NCBI RefSeq assembly: GCF_900115865.1
Contig: NZ_FOXY01000012.1
Coordinates: forward strand, 30,433-94,432
DNA: 64,000 nt
Source of the DNA: Donghicola eburneus
Lineage (GTDB): Bacteria; Pseudomonadota; Alphaproteobacteria; Rhodobacterales; Rhodobacteraceae
Reading direction: 5' to 3'
Shown: positions 18,319 to 27,937 of the stretch, piece after piece
How positions within the stretch are numbered: the stretch's first letter is position 1
How the letters are laid out: each line of letters begins with the position of its first letter
The notes under the pieces: model-generated
Seen by the model: only the letters and a program-made list of their open reading frames with translations
Databases searched by the model: none
What the model was told of the DNA's origin: nothing
Translations under genes and position numbers: made by a program

Positions 18319-19166
18319 TCCTCGGCGAGGCCAGCGTCCGCGACTCGGCTGCGGTAGGTCTTGCTGACCGGCACTTCGTAGCCATCGCGCATGAGCAGAA
18401 ACATCTTTGTCCCCTCTTTGCGGCAGCCGGTCACAGCCTCTGAGTTCACCCAGTGGGAGCGGTGGGTCAGAATGCCATTGCCCTCTCCCATCTCGCGGAC
18501 TGCGTCGGCAAAACGCATCAAAATCCGCTCCTGTCCCAAATCGGTTTCGATTTCGACATAGTGATCGTTCACGGTCATCCTGATTATCTGATCAAACCGA
18601 GACGCCGCGATCCGGTCAAAGATGGCGGGCGCGACCTGCGTTGGTGCGGCGCCAGAGGCATCCTTCGAATGAAAAAGATAAAACCGCACCAAGGCGACCG
18701 CGAAACTGGCGAATGTCGCAGTCAAGAATACCTGCAGGTCCGACGGATAGAGTTCGGTCGATAGGATGAGGCCCTGATCAATCGCCACCCAGCGCATCAA
18801 TGGCGTCAGATAAGCCGCAAAGACGACCGAGGACAAAAGCCCACCCTGCAGAAACCCGATCTTGGGCAGCAGCAGATCGGTTACGGACCGATTGAACATC
18901 CCGAGTGCCGTGGCGATCCAAATGATCGCAGTCCAAAGGATGAGCGCATGCCAGAAGTCGTAGATGTCCGAACGGAACGGACCGATCACCGCAAGGATCA
19001 CCGGCGAGACGAGCATGGCGACGCGGAAAGTCGGATGTTTCATCCGTTGCAGGGTGGCCGAGAGCGCGCCCGATAGGATAGCGAGAGCAGTATTTTTGGC
19101 CACGGGGTCGGATGTCCTGGAATCTGTCGCGGGGTCGTCGCATTGATGAAAATCTTTGTTTTCCAT
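18315..19166 (-). CDS. LytTR-domain transcriptional regulator with membrane segments
   Basis: A protein of about 283 residues: an N-terminal cytosolic tail, four hydrophobic helices (AMLVSPVILAVIGPF, ALILWTAIIWIATALGMF, LSSVVFAAYLTPLM, VFLTATFASFAVALVRFYLF) and a C-terminal LytTR DNA-binding domain (RMTVNDHYVEIETD, ILTHRSHWVN, VSKTYRSRV). Such proteins sense at the membrane and bind DNA directly. The start is uncertain: ATG at 19166 was used, while an in-frame ATG at 19229 would add 21 residues. It may act on the divergent DUF2306-like gene, an inference from position only. Confidence 0.8.
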   Translation of the reverse strand: MENKDFHQCDDPATDSRTSDPVAKNTALAILSGALSATLQRMKHPTFRVAMLVSPVILAVIGPFRSDIYDFWHALILWTAIIWIATALGMFNRSVTDLLLPKIGFLQGGLLSSVVFAAYLTPLMRWVAIDQGLILSTELYPSDLQVFLTATFASFAVALVRFYLFHSKDASGAAPTQVAPAIFDRIAASRFDQIIRMTVNDHYVEIETDLGQERILMRFADAVREMGEGNGILTHRSHWVNSEAVTGCRKEGTKMFLLMRDGYEVPVSKTYRSRVADAGLAED

Positions 19167-19283
19167 AAAGCTGACACCCGACAAAATCGCAACACACCCA
19201 ATTTGCGGGCAAGAAACCGCCCACACCATCGTAGGTTAGTCTAACATATCCGATGGGAGGATAGGCAAGGCTCATTCGCAATC

Positions 19284-19742
19284 GTGTTTGACAAAGTGAT
19301 TGCGGAATCCTACCAAAAAATCATTTGGTTTATTGGATTTTTAATCATGTCTGTGCACCCACTTGGAGCTGCCCCTGCGCTGATACAGGTGCACACGTTT
19401 GCAGCTTTCGGCGCCGCAGCATTGACAATTTTGATCTTCTCCATGCCGCGCGGGACCCTGTGGCATCGTCGGTTAGGATGGGCTTGGGTTTGCACCATGG
19501 CTCTGGCTGCTCTTACCAGCTTTGGGATCACGGAAATGCGGCAAGGTCAGTTGGGCCCGATCCACGTGCTGTCCGTCGCAACACTTGGTTTTCTAGTGCT
19601 TGGCGTTGTGCGGGCGCGCCGGCGTCAGATCGCGGGCCATCGGCGCACCATGCTGGGGCTGACCTATGGCGCGCTCTGCGTCGCCGGTGCCTTTACCCTG
19701 TTGCCCGGCCGACTCATGCACACGGTTCTGTTTGGCCAATAG
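19284..19742 (+). CDS. DUF2306-like small membrane protein
   Basis: A 152-residue protein with four predicted hydrophobic helices (IIWFIGFLIMSV, AAFGAAALTILIFSM, WVCTMALAALTSFGI, VLSVATLGFLVLGVV) and a loop pattern HTFAAFG, WHRRLGWAW, IHVLSVATLG, GHRRTMLGL. Histidines and arginines recur at helix ends, as in the DUF2306 membrane family. Function unknown. The reading frame opens with GTG at 19284, and an ATG at 19347 is the likely alternative. Confidence 0.65.
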   Translation: MFDKVIAESYQKIIWFIGFLIMSVHPLGAAPALIQVHTFAAFGAAALTILIFSMPRGTLWHRRLGWAWVCTMALAALTSFGITEMRQGQLGPIHVLSVATLGFLVLGVVRARRRQIAGHRRTMLGLTYGALCVAGAFTLLPGRLMHTVLFGQ

Positions 19743-19814
19743 ACGGCCCTACGCTCTTTCCCTTCGGCCAGCCCTTCGATAGAACCCTGCGCAGACAAAC
19801 AAGGGGATCTCTCC

Positions 19815-22800
19815 ATGGCCATGGAAAAAACCTTCAACGCGGCCGAAGCCGAGCCGCGAATTTCGAAGAAATGGGAAGAGACGCACGCCTTTGCGGCCGG
19901 TGCGAACAAGAAACGTGACGACACCTTCACCATCATGATCCCCCCGCCGAACGTGACGGGCGCCCTGCACGTGGGCCACGCGTTCAACAACACCCTGCAG
20001 GACATTCTGGTCCGCTGGCACCGGATGCGCGGCTTTGACACCCTGTGGCAGCCCGGTCAGGACCACGCAGGCATCGCAACCCAGCTGCAGGTCGAAAAAA
20101 TGCTGGCCGCCACTGGCCAACCCGGTCGCCGCGAATTGGGGCGTGAGGCGTTTCTGGACAAGGTCTGGGAATGGAAGGGCGAATACGGCGGAACCATCGT
20201 GAACCAGCTCAAACGCCTTGGCTCAAGCTGTGACTGGGACCGCAACGCGTTTACCATGGCGGGCGCCCCCGGCGATCCGCGCACCGGCCACGAGAACAGC
20301 CCCAACTTCCACGACGCCGTGATCAAGGTGTTCGTTGAGATGTACAACAAGGGCTTCATCTATCGCGGCAAGCGTTTGGTGAACTGGGACCCCCACTTTG
20401 AAACCGCGATTTCGGACCTCGAGGTCGAGAATATCGAAGTCGACGGCCACATGTGGCACTTCAAATACCCGCTGGCGGGCGGCGAGACCTACACCTACGT
20501 CGAAAAGGACGAGGACGGGAACGTCACTTTCAGCGAAGAGCGTGACTACATCAGCATCGCGACCACTCGCCCCGAGACCATGTTGGGTGACGGCGCGGTT
20601 GCCGTGCACCCCGATGACGAGCGTTACGCGCCCATCGTTGGCAAGCTCTGCGAAATCCCAGTCGGCCCCAAGGAACAGCGCCGCCTGATCCCGATCATCA
20701 CCGACGAATACCCCGACATGGCGTTCGGCTCGGGTGCGGTGAAGATCACTGGCGCGCATGACTTCAACGACCACGAAGTCGCCAAGCGCGGCAACATTCC
20801 CCAGTACCGTCTGATGGACACCACTGCGCACATGCGTGCGGACGGTGCCCCCTATGCCGAAGAAGCGGCCAAGGCGGCGGAATACGCGGCGGGCAAGCCC
20901 TTTACCGTTCAGGAAATCGACGCGATCAACCTGGTCCCCGATGAATACCGCGGTCTGGATCGCTACGAGGCCCGCAAGCTAGTTGTCCAGAACATCATCG
21001 ACGAAGGTCTGGCCGTCATGACCGTGGCGACCGACCCGCGTCTTGGCAAAGCGGCTGTTAAGGCCCCCGTTGCCCCCGAAGAGGGCGGCGAAGCCCGCAC
21101 CGAAGAAGAGCAGCTGGTCCCCCTGATCGAAGCCAAGAAGATCATGCAGCCCTTCGGCGACCGCTCGAAGGTCGTGATCGAGCCCATGCTCACCGACCAG
21201 TGGTTCGTGGACGCGGAAAAGGTCGTTGGCCCCGCGCTGGACGCTGTCCGGACCGGCCGCACCAAGATTATCCCCGAGTCCGGCGAGAAGACCTATTACC
21301 ACTGGCTTGAGAACATCGAGCCTTGGTGCATCAGCCGCCAGCTGTGGTGGGGCCACCAGATCCCCGTGTGGTACGGTCTGGAACTGGCCGCCGATGGCTT
21401 CAAGGACGACGAAGGCAACGGTGCGCTGGACGAAGTCGAGATCATGCGCCTGCTGACCCGTGACCATCTGGTACACCGCGGCGAGGTGTATCACGCTGGC
21501 AGCGATGCCGATGACGCTGGCAAGAAATTCGTTGACGTTCTGGCCGGTCTGCCCACCCCCCTGAACCACGCCCGCGTCATTGAGGTAGAAAACCGTCAGG
21601 CCGCGATCGAGGCTCTGGCCGAAGGTCTGGCGCAGTACAACGTCACCCAAGACCCGACCCAGCTGGTCTACCCGATCTGGCGCGACGCCGACGTTCTGGA
21701 CACTTGGTTCAGCTCGGGCCTCTGGCCCATCGGCACGCTAGGTTGGCCGAAATGGGACGAAAGCACGTCCAAGTACTTCCCGACCGATGTGCTGATCACC
21801 GGCTTTGACATCCTGTTCTTCTGGGTCGCGCGCATGATGATGATGCAGCTGGCCGTGGTGGATGAGATCCCGTTCCACACCATCTACCTGCATGACCTCG
21901 TCCGCGACGAGAAGGGCAAGAAGATGTCCAAGACCACCGGCAACGTCATCGACCCGCTGGAAATCGTGGACGAGTACGGCGCGGACGCCCTGCGTTTCAC
22001 CAATGCGGCCATGGCCTCGATCGGCGGTGTACTGAAACTGTCCAAGGACCGCATCGCGGGCTACCGGAACTTTGGCACCAAACTGTGGAACGCCTCTCGC
22101 TTTGCCGAGATGAACGGCGTGTTCGAAGGCTACGTCCCCCAAAGCGTACCCCCTCAGGCCAAGGAAACGGTGAACCGCTGGATCATCGGCGAAGTGGCCC
22201 GCGCCCGCGTGGCCACCGACACCGCCCTGTCGGCCTACCGTTTCAATGACGCGGCGCTGGGGCTCTATGCCTTTGTCTGGGGCAAGGTCTGCGACTGGTA
22301 CGTGGAATTCGCCAAGCCGCTCTTGAACAGTGACGACGAAGCGGTTCTGGCCGAAACCCGTGAGACCATGGGTTGGGTCATCGACCAGTCGATCCTGATG
22401 CTGCACCCCTTCATGCCCTTCATCACCGAAGAGCTGTGGGACCAACTGGCCGACCGCGAAAAGATGCTGGTCCACGGCGACTGGCCCGAATACGGCGAAG
22501 AGCTGATCGATGCCGCCGCAGACAGCGAGATGAACTGGGTGATTTCGCTGATCGAAGGCATTCGTTCGGCGCGCGCACAAATGCACGTCCCCGCTGGCTT
22601 GCACGTGCCGCTGGTCGTCACTGGTTTCACCGCTGATGCCAAGGCCGCCTTTGCCCGCAACGAAACCCTGATCAAGAAGCTGGCCCGCGTGGACAGCCTG
22701 ACCGAAGTCGACGCTTTCCCCAAAGGCTGTGCGACCTTGGGCGTTTCGGGCGGCAGCTTCGGCCTGCCTCTGGCAGACATCATCGACGTGGCCGAGGAAA

Positions 22801-22994
22801 AGGCCCGTCTCGAGAAAACGCTGACCAAGCTGGCCAAAGAGATCAAAGGTCTGTCGGGCCGCGTGAACAACCCCAAATTCGTGGCCTCGGCCCCTGAAGA
22901 GGTGGTTGAAGAAGCGCGCGCCAACCTTGCCGAACGCGAAGCCGAAGAGGCGAAGCTGCAAGAGGCACTCGCTCGTCTCGCAGAGATCGGTTAA
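19815..22994 (+). CDS. valS: Valyl-tRNA synthetase
   Basis: A 1059-residue class I aminoacyl-tRNA synthetase that charges tRNA-Val. HIGH box: [15 protein letters not shown]. Editing domain: [19 protein letters not shown] box: [16 protein letters not shown]-terminal coiled coil ([19 protein letters not shown]) is characteristic of ValS. It is somewhat longer than E. coli ValS (951) because of insertions around residues 320-460. AAGGGGA lies 6 nt before the ATG at 19815. Confidence 0.97.
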   Translation: MAMEKTFNAAEAEPRISKKWEETHAFAAGANKKRDDTFTIMIPPPNVTGALHVGHAFNNTLQDILVRWHRMRGFDTLWQPGQDHAGIATQLQVEKMLAATGQPGRRELGREAFLDKVWEWKGEYGGTIVNQLKRLGSSCDWDRNAFTMAGAPGDPRTGHENSPNFHDAVIKVFVEMYNKGFIYRGKRLVNWDPHFETAISDLEVENIEVDGHMWHFKYPLAGGETYTYVEKDEDGNVTFSEERDYISIATTRPETMLGDGAVAVHPDDERYAPIVGKLCEIPVGPKEQRRLIPIITDEYPDMAFGSGAVKITGAHDFNDHEVAKRGNIPQYRLMDTTAHMRADGAPYAEEAAKAAEYAAGKPFTVQEIDAINLVPDEYRGLDRYEARKLVVQNIIDEGLAVMTVATDPRLGKAAVKAPVAPEEGGEARTEEEQLVPLIEAKKIMQPFGDRSKVVIEPMLTDQWFVDAEKVVGPALDAVRTGRTKIIPESGEKTYYHWLENIEPWCISRQLWWGHQIPVWYGLELAADGFKDDEGNGALDEVEIMRLLTRDHLVHRGEVYHAGSDADDAGKKFVDVLAGLPTPLNHARVIEVENRQAAIEALAEGLAQYNVTQDPTQLVYPIWRDADVLDTWFSSGLWPIGTLGWPKWDESTSKYFPTDVLITGFDILFFWVARMMMMQLAVVDEIPFHTIYLHDLVRDEKGKKMSKTTGNVIDPLEIVDEYGADALRFTNAAMASIGGVLKLSKDRIAGYRNFGTKLWNASRFAEMNGVFEGYVPQSVPPQAKETVNRWIIGEVARARVATDTALSAYRFNDAALGLYAFVWGKVCDWYVEFAKPLLNSDDEAVLAETRETMGWVIDQSILMLHPFMPFITEELWDQLADREKMLVHGDWPEYGEELIDAAADSEMNWVISLIEGIRSARAQMHVPAGLHVPLVVTGFTADAKAAFARNETLIKKLARVDSLTEVDAFPKGCATLGVSGGSFGLPLADIIDVAEEKARLEKTLTKLAKEIKGLSGRVNNPKFVASAPEEVVEEARANLAEREAEEAKLQEALARLAEIG

Positions 22995-23005
22995 CCCAAA
23001 AAACG

Positions 23006-23032
23006 GCGGGCCTTGCAAGGCGCGAGGCCCGC
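23006..23032. terminator. Hairpin between valS and hisC
   Basis: An 8-bp GCGGGCCT / AGGCCCGC stem directly after the valS stop, without a T tract on the plus side. It may stabilise the mRNA 3' end or give weak termination. Confidence 0.4.
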
Positions 23033-23049
23033 ACGTAACCATTCGGCGC

Positions 23050-24153
23050 ATGACACATCCGCGCTATACTCGGCTGCTGGACAGCCTGCCCTCCACCGTT
23101 CCTTTTGTCGGCCCCGAAGTGATTGAACGCACCACCGGCCAGCCCTTTTCGGCCCGCCTCGGCGCGAACGAGAATATCTTTGGCCCCTCGCCCACAGCGC
23201 TAGAGGCCCTGCGTCAGGCAGACGCGGAAATCTGGAAGTATCCCGACAGCGCCAGCCACGATCTGAAGTCTGAAATCGCGGCCCAGAACGGCATTGCCCC
23301 TGAAAACATCGTCATCGGCGAAGGGGTCGACGGCTTGCTCGGATATCTCGCCCGTATGATGATCGAACAGGGCGACACGGTGGTTACGTCAGACGGCGCC
23401 TACCCCACGTTCAACTACCACGTGGCAGGTTTTGGCGGCGTCCTCCACAAAGTGCCTTTCAAGGATGACTTCGAGGATCTGGATGCCCTGATCACCCGCG
23501 CTGCCGAGGTGGACGCCAAGCTGCTCTACCTGTCGAACCCCGACAACCCCATGGGCACCTACCTGAGCGGCACCACGATCGCAGACGCGTTGGATCGCCT
23601 ACCCAAAGGTTGCTTAATGATCTTGGACGAGGCCTACATCGAACTGGCCCCAACCGACGCACGCGCGGACATCGCGATTGAGGACCCCCGCGTGATCCGC
23701 ATGCGCTCCATGTCCAAGGCTTATGGCCTCGCCGGTGCGCGCGTAGGCTACGCCCTTGGCGCGGCGGAACTCATCAAGAATTTCGATAAAATTCGCAATC
23801 ACTTTGGCTTGAACCGCAGCGCCCAACACGCTGCACTCGCCGCTCTGCAGGACACCGAGTGGCTGGCCCACATCCAGTCGCAGGTCAGCCACTCCCGAGA
23901 CCGCCTAAGCCAGATTGCACTGGACAACAGCCTCACCCCGATCCCCTCTGCCACGAACTTCGTGACAATGGATTGTGGCCGTGACGGGGACTATGCCGCT
24001 GCAGTGGTCCGCGAACTGGGTGCGCGTGGAATCTTTGCCCGCATGCCCGGTGTGGCCCCTCTGAACCGCTGCATTCGCATTAGCTGCGGCCCTGACGCAG
24101 CGCTCGACCTCTTCGCAGCCGCACTCCCGCAAGCCCTCAAAGCCGCGCTCTAA
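23050..24153 (+). CDS. hisC: Histidinol-phosphate aminotransferase family protein (PLP)
   Basis: A 367-residue fold-type I aminotransferase: substrate region RLGANENIFGPSP, cofactor-binding YLSNPDNPMGTY, Asp of LMILDEAYIEL, Schiff-base Lys in RSMSKAYGLAGARVGYALG, and the C-terminal Arg in RCIRISCGP. It belongs to the HisC/phenylalanine aminotransferase group. Roseobacters often have more than one such gene, so the exact substrate is unproven. The start at 23050 was chosen because an in-frame longer opening overlaps valS without similarity to the family. Confidence 0.85.
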   Translation: MTHPRYTRLLDSLPSTVPFVGPEVIERTTGQPFSARLGANENIFGPSPTALEALRQADAEIWKYPDSASHDLKSEIAAQNGIAPENIVIGEGVDGLLGYLARMMIEQGDTVVTSDGAYPTFNYHVAGFGGVLHKVPFKDDFEDLDALITRAAEVDAKLLYLSNPDNPMGTYLSGTTIADALDRLPKGCLMILDEAYIELAPTDARADIAIEDPRVIRMRSMSKAYGLAGARVGYALGAAELIKNFDKIRNHFGLNRSAQHAALAALQDTEWLAHIQSQVSHSRDRLSQIALDNSLTPIPSATNFVTMDCGRDGDYAAAVVRELGARGIFARMPGVAPLNRCIRISCGPDAALDLFAAALPQALKAAL

Positions 24154-24189
24154 CTCTTTCTTGGCAAAAACACCCCCGCCGGAGGCAAA

Positions 24190-24210
24190 GCCTTGGCCTT
24201 AGGCCAAGGC
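24190..24210. terminator. Perfect hairpin between convergent hisC and ruvB
   Basis: 9-bp perfect stem GCCTTGGCC / GGCCAAGGC with a 3-nt loop, in the 60-nt space between two converging genes. It is flanked by only short T/A tracts, so it is a probable bidirectional terminator. Confidence 0.55.
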
Positions 24211-24213
24211 ATG

Positions 24214-25239
24214 TTACCCGAACAAATCGCTCGTTCCGGCGGGACGGGGCGGCTCTAGCCCCAAGTGCATCCAACTCGCTTGCGTCAACATCCGCCCGCG
24301 GGGTGTCCGTTGGATCAAGCCTTGCTGCAACAGATAGGGCTCGATTACTTCTTCCAGTGCGTCACGGCTCTCTGACAACGCAGCGCTCATTGTTTCGATC
24401 CCGACAGGTCCCCCCTGATAAGCCTCTGCAATCAGGCGCAAGTATCGGCGGTCTGCAGAGTCGAGCCCCAGTTGGTCGACCCCCAATCGCGTCAATGCAC
24501 GGTCAGCCAGTTCACGGGTAACACGCCCGTCGCCTTCGACCACCGCAAAATCTACCACGCGCCGCAGCAGACGTCCTGCGATCCGCGGCGTGCCACGGGC
24601 GCGGCGGGCAATTTCTCGGGCGCCCTCGGGCTCCGCAGGAGCCCCGAGTTTTACCGCGTTCCGCGCAACAATTTCGGTCAGTTCGTGGATCTCGTAAAAC
24701 TGCAGACGCGTCGGGATGCCAAAGCGGTCGCGCAACGGCGTTGTCAGCAGGCCGAGACGCGTCGTCGCCCCGACCAAAGTAAATGGCTGCAGTTCGATCC
24801 GCACGGTCCGCGCTGCTGGCCCCTCGCCGATCACAAGGTCGAGTTCGAAATCCTCCATCGCGGGATAGAGCACTTCTTCGACCGCAGGGTTCAGACGGTG
24901 GATTTCGTCAATGAACAAAACATCCCGCGCCTCAAGATTGGTCAGGATCGCCGCCAGATCACCCGCCTTGGCCAACACCGGCCCCGAGGTCATCCGGAAA
25001 TTGACCCCCAACTCGCGCGACATAATCTGTGCCAGCGTTGTCTTTCCCAAACCCGGCGGGCCATGGAACAGAGTGTGGTCCATCGCCTCGCCCCGCCGTT
25101 TCGCGGATTCGATGAACACACGCAGATTCGCGCGAGCCTCGGCCTGACCAATGAAATCCTCAAGCACCTGCGGGCGCAGGGCGCGGTCGTTGTCCTCGGA
25201 CAGCTTTTCGGGGCGAAGGGTCGGATCGGGTTCCTGCAT
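24214..25239 (-). CDS. ruvB: Holliday junction branch migration ATPase RuvB
   Basis: A 341-residue AAA+ motor: Walker [17 protein letters not shown], Walker [12 protein letters not shown], sensor 1 [10 protein letters not shown], Arg finger region PLRDRFGI, and a C-terminal winged helix ([14 protein letters not shown]). It forms the hexamers that pump DNA through the RuvA-bound junction. It is the last gene of ruvCAB, 3 nt after ruvA. Confidence 0.97.
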   Translation of the reverse strand: MQEPDPTLRPEKLSEDNDRALRPQVLEDFIGQAEARANLRVFIESAKRRGEAMDHTLFHGPPGLGKTTLAQIMSRELGVNFRMTSGPVLAKAGDLAAILTNLEARDVLFIDEIHRLNPAVEEVLYPAMEDFELDLVIGEGPAARTVRIELQPFTLVGATTRLGLLTTPLRDRFGIPTRLQFYEIHELTEIVARNAVKLGAPAEPEGAREIARRARGTPRIAGRLLRRVVDFAVVEGDGRVTRELADRALTRLGVDQLGLDSADRRYLRLIAEAYQGGPVGIETMSAALSESRDALEEVIEPYLLQQGLIQRTPRGRMLTQASWMHLGLEPPRPAGTSDLFG

Positions 25240-25242
25240 CGC

Positions 25243-25920
25243 TTATCCCTTGGGCGCCAAAAGGCGCAACGCAGCGCGGATCAAGGCTGATGTATCAGCC
25301 TCGGGGTCGTCTTGCATCGCTTGCGCGACTGCCGACGCCGCCTCGCCGGGCTGATACCCCAGATTACCAAGCGCCGAGAGCGCCTCTGATTGCGCGGCCA
25401 TATTCGGCTTGGGTGCGGGGGCGGCACGTTTTGTTGGCGTCTTTGGCTCCGGTGTCTCGGTCAGCTCTGCGGGTTCCTCGCCCATGGCAGCAGTGATTGA
25501 GCCGCCCATGGCCATTACGGTGGGGGCTTTCTCCTTCAGCTCGTTTACCACACGTTGCGCGGTCTTAGGTCCGATGCCTTTGGCTGCTTTGATACTGTTC
25601 CAATCGCCCAAAGCGATGGCGCGGCTCACCCCGTCCGGTCCGAGCGCCGAGAGCATAGCCAGAGCGGCCTTGGCGCCCACCCCTTGGACGGTTTGGAGCA
25701 ACCGAAACCACTCTTTCTCTTGTAACGTGGTAAACCCGTACAGCTGCAGCAGATCCTCGCGCACCAGCAACTCTGTGAAGAGCGCGGTCGCCTCACCAAC
25801 GCTAGGCAGCGCCCCCAACGTACGGTCTGAACAATAGACGATGTAGCCGACGCCGCGCACATCGAGCAGCACATGATCCTCGGTCCGGTAGTCGATCCGG
25901 CCTGACAGTTTTCCGATCAT
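25243..25920 (-). CDS. ruvA: Holliday junction DNA helicase subunit RuvA
   Basis: A 225-residue protein: OB-fold ([26 protein letters not shown], here given as [10 protein letters not shown] and [12 protein letters not shown]), helix-hairpin-helix region ([33 protein letters not shown]) and domain III ([19 protein letters not shown]). An Ala/Pro/Thr-rich linker of about 45 residues separates the last two. It binds the four-way junction. The start at 25920 overlaps the ruvC stop by 4 nt (ATGA). Confidence 0.96.
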   Translation of the reverse strand: MIGKLSGRIDYRTEDHVLLDVRGVGYIVYCSDRTLGALPSVGEATALFTELLVREDLLQLYGFTTLQEKEWFRLLQTVQGVGAKAALAMLSALGPDGVSRAIALGDWNSIKAAKGIGPKTAQRVVNELKEKAPTVMAMGGSITAAMGEEPAELTETPEPKTPTKRAAPAPKPNMAAQSEALSALGNLGYQPGEAASAVAQAMQDDPEADTSALIRAALRLLAPKG

Positions 25921-26423
25921 CCCTTGGCCCTCGCCAATGCTTGTTCCAGACCGCGTCCGCCGCGGCTTTGGTGGGCGTGACACATGGCGATCGCCAGCGC
26001 ATCGGTGGCGTCGGGCCCGTTCAGTTTCACGCCGGGCAGCTGCAAGCGCACCATGTAGTCCACCTGATCCTTGGCTGCGTGACCCACGCCCACCACGGTT
26101 TTCTTCACCGCGTTGGGGGCGTATTCCCCGACCGGCAACCCCGCCTGCGCCAAGGTCATCAGGGCCACGCCCCGCGCCTGACCCAGTTTCAGTGTACCCA
26201 CAGCATCCTTGTTCACAAAGGTCTGCTCGATCGCGGCCGTTTCCGGCGCCCATGCGTCGATCACCTCGATCAACTGGTTGTACAGAGAGAGCAGCCGTTC
26301 CCCGAGGTTGTCCCCGTCCGAATGGCAAACGCCGTTGGCAACATGAGTGATTCGCCCTGGCATCGCATCAATGACGCCCCACCCCATGTTGCGCAGGCCC
26401 GGATCGACCCCCAAAACGCGCAT
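25917..26423 (-). CDS. ruvC: Crossover junction endodeoxyribonuclease RuvC
   Basis: A 168-residue RNase H-fold resolvase that cuts Holliday junctions. First catalytic Asp in [16 protein letters not shown], Glu in [26 protein letters not shown] (AIEQTFV), and the C-terminal acidic pair in [14 protein letters not shown]. It heads the ruvC-ruvA-ruvB operon. An inverted repeat sits just upstream. Confidence 0.96.
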   Translation of the reverse strand: MRVLGVDPGLRNMGWGVIDAMPGRITHVANGVCHSDGDNLGERLLSLYNQLIEVIDAWAPETAAIEQTFVNKDAVGTLKLGQARGVALMTLAQAGLPVGEYAPNAVKKTVVGVGHAAKDQVDYMVRLQLPGVKLNGPDATDALAIAMCHAHQSRGGRGLEQALARAKG

Positions 26424-26440
26424 TTCTGCCCCCTGCTCTG

Positions 26441-26475
26441 TGTTCTTTTCGTCGCACTAGCACGAAACAAGAACA
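26441..26475 (-). promoter_or_regulatory. Inverted repeat upstream of ruvC
   Basis: Left arm TGTTCTTTTCGT (26441-26452), 9-nt centre, right arm ACGAAACAAGAACA (26462-26475). The arms pair with a 2-nt bulge. It lies 18-52 nt before the ruvC start, where a repressor of an SOS-type operon would act. It does not fit the GTTC-N7-GTTC or GAAC-N7-GAAC pattern of alphaproteobacterial LexA, so the binding factor is unknown. Confidence 0.4.
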
Positions 26476-26723
26476 AACGCCAGCATGATGGCAAGAGGCG
26501 GCGCCCTGAAATCGGGATGAAATCCGCCTCTTCGCGATCTGAATGCGACACGAAGAAGATACATATTTCTCTTTAGTAACAGTTTGTTAGTCGTCATGCA
26601 GTGTATGCATGGGTCGCGTTCGACCTATGCAATTTTTATCGCTTGTGCCGGAAAAGAAGGCGAATTACGTGCGGATCAGGAAATCACTCCACTTTTTTCT
26701 TGCAACCTCGAAGGGACGCAAAA

Positions 26724-26930
26724 ATGGCAGTTCTCGATATCACCCGCATCGACACCCCTGCGGCTGGCATTGGTGCCCGCCTTTGGCAGGCAGCAGTGCA
26801 TTTCGCATATTCGCTGGCGGCCCCGACGGGCTCTGACAAGGCGCTGGACGCTCTGTCCGACGCGCAGCTGGACGATCTGGGCCTGTGCCGCGCAGACATC
26901 ATCGACATGAAAAAAGCGCGCCGCTTCTAA
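26724..26930 (+). CDS. DUF1127-type small protein
   Basis: A 68-residue protein whose C-terminal part (KALDALSDAQLDDLGLCRADIIDM) matches the DUF1127 layout of [LS]-x-x-[QL]-L-x-D-[IL]-G-[IL]-x-R. It lacks the usual Arg-rich N-terminal half. Related DUF1127 proteins bind RNA or affect phosphate and sRNA responses in other alphaproteobacteria. No role can be fixed here. An AAGGGACG site precedes the ATG, and a strong terminator follows. Confidence 0.75.
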   Translation: MAVLDITRIDTPAAGIGARLWQAAVHFAYSLAAPTGSDKALDALSDAQLDDLGLCRADIIDMKKARRF

Positions 26931-26950
26931 GCCGCAGACCAGACCAACGC

Positions 26951-26985
26951 AAAAGGGCGCCTGATCCAGTCAGGCGCCCTTTTTG
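26951..26985. terminator. Bidirectional terminator between the DUF1127 gene and prmA
   Basis: A stem of about 11-12 bp (AAGGGCGCCTG / CAGGCGCCCTT) with a 7-nt loop, an A tract to the left and a T tract to the right. It serves the converging genes on both sides. Confidence 0.9.
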
Positions 26986-27006
26986 TATGTCAGCGTCAGA
27001 TACAGA

Positions 27007-27873
27007 TTACTTCTGCAGGGTCAGGGTCGACCAATCCCCAATGTCTTCGCGGTGGGCCAAGGTCATGCCCTGCGCCACATAGGCTTCGGTAACGTCGTCC
27101 GCCTGATCTACTAGCAGACCCGACAGGATCGCGTAGCCGCCCTCGCCCAGATGCGAGGCCACATCGGGGGCCAGATCGATCAGCGGGGCCTTCAGGATAT
27201 TGGCAAAGACTAGGTCAAAGGGTGCGGCGGCATGCAGGGTCTCGTGCTCGAAACCGGTCGCCTCAAGGCATTTGACGCGGCCTTCCAGACCGTTTGCTTT
27301 GACGTTCGCTTCGGCCACTTCCACCGCGACGATATCAATGTCGCTGGCCAGTACGGGGTTCGGCCAGATGCGCGCAGCGGCCATGCCCAGAACAGCGGTG
27401 CCGCAGCCGATATCGACCACGTTCTTGCCCTTGAACCCGCCAGTGTCCAGACGGTCCAGCGCCTTCAGACAGCCTAGCGTGGTGCCGTGGTGACCAGTGC
27501 CAAACGCCATTGCAGCTTCGATCAGCAGAGGCTCGCTACCTTCAGGCACCTTGTCCGCGTCGTGGCTGCCGTAGACAAAGAAACGACCGGCGACCACAGG
27601 GGCCAGATCACGGCGCACTTTGGCGACCCAATCCGTTTCGGGCAGTTCGCTGACCACGAAATCCTGCGCATCGTTCATGGACGCCAGCAGCGCCAGACCG
27701 GCCGCGTCGGGTTCTTCGGTGAAATAGCCGCCGACTTCCCACAGGCCCGAGCCATCTTCCATTTCGAAGACGCCGATGCCGGTGGGCTCGGGGATCATGT
27801 TCTCCATCGCTACGCCCAAGGCTTCGGCGTTCTCTTTGGCGGTCAGCTTGGTGTAGGCGGTGTAGGTGGGCAT
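27007..27873 (-). CDS. prmA: Ribosomal protein L11 methyltransferase
   Basis: A 288-residue class I SAM methyltransferase. SAM site NVVDIGCGTAVLGMAAARIWP, catalytic-side motif FDLVFANILKAPLIDLAP, and the preceding AFGTGHHGTTLGCL that marks PrmA. It methylates lysines and the N-terminus of ribosomal protein L11. The start at 27873 is supported by CAGGAG 7 nt upstream and by the family's N-terminus. Confidence 0.93.
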   Translation of the reverse strand: MPTYTAYTKLTAKENAEALGVAMENMIPEPTGIGVFEMEDGSGLWEVGGYFTEEPDAAGLALLASMNDAQDFVVSELPETDWVAKVRRDLAPVVAGRFFVYGSHDADKVPEGSEPLLIEAAMAFGTGHHGTTLGCLKALDRLDTGGFKGKNVVDIGCGTAVLGMAAARIWPNPVLASDIDIVAVEVAEANVKANGLEGRVKCLEATGFEHETLHAAAPFDLVFANILKAPLIDLAPDVASHLGEGGYAILSGLLVDQADDVTEAYVAQGMTLAHREDIGDWSTLTLQK

Positions 27874-27937
27874 TTCGGACTCCTGTTCAGGCTTGCAGGG
27901 GGCGATAGGCCCCCTTCTGCCTTGGGTCAAGCGCCCT

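Noticed and set aside
21738..23051. A 437-codon open frame opposite valS
   Set aside because: Antisense shadow of valS, low-complexity His/Asp/Gln composition typical of reverse-strand reading.
26441..26475. LexA box before ruvC
   Set aside because: The dyad does not contain GTTC-N7-GTTC or GAAC-N7-GAAC.
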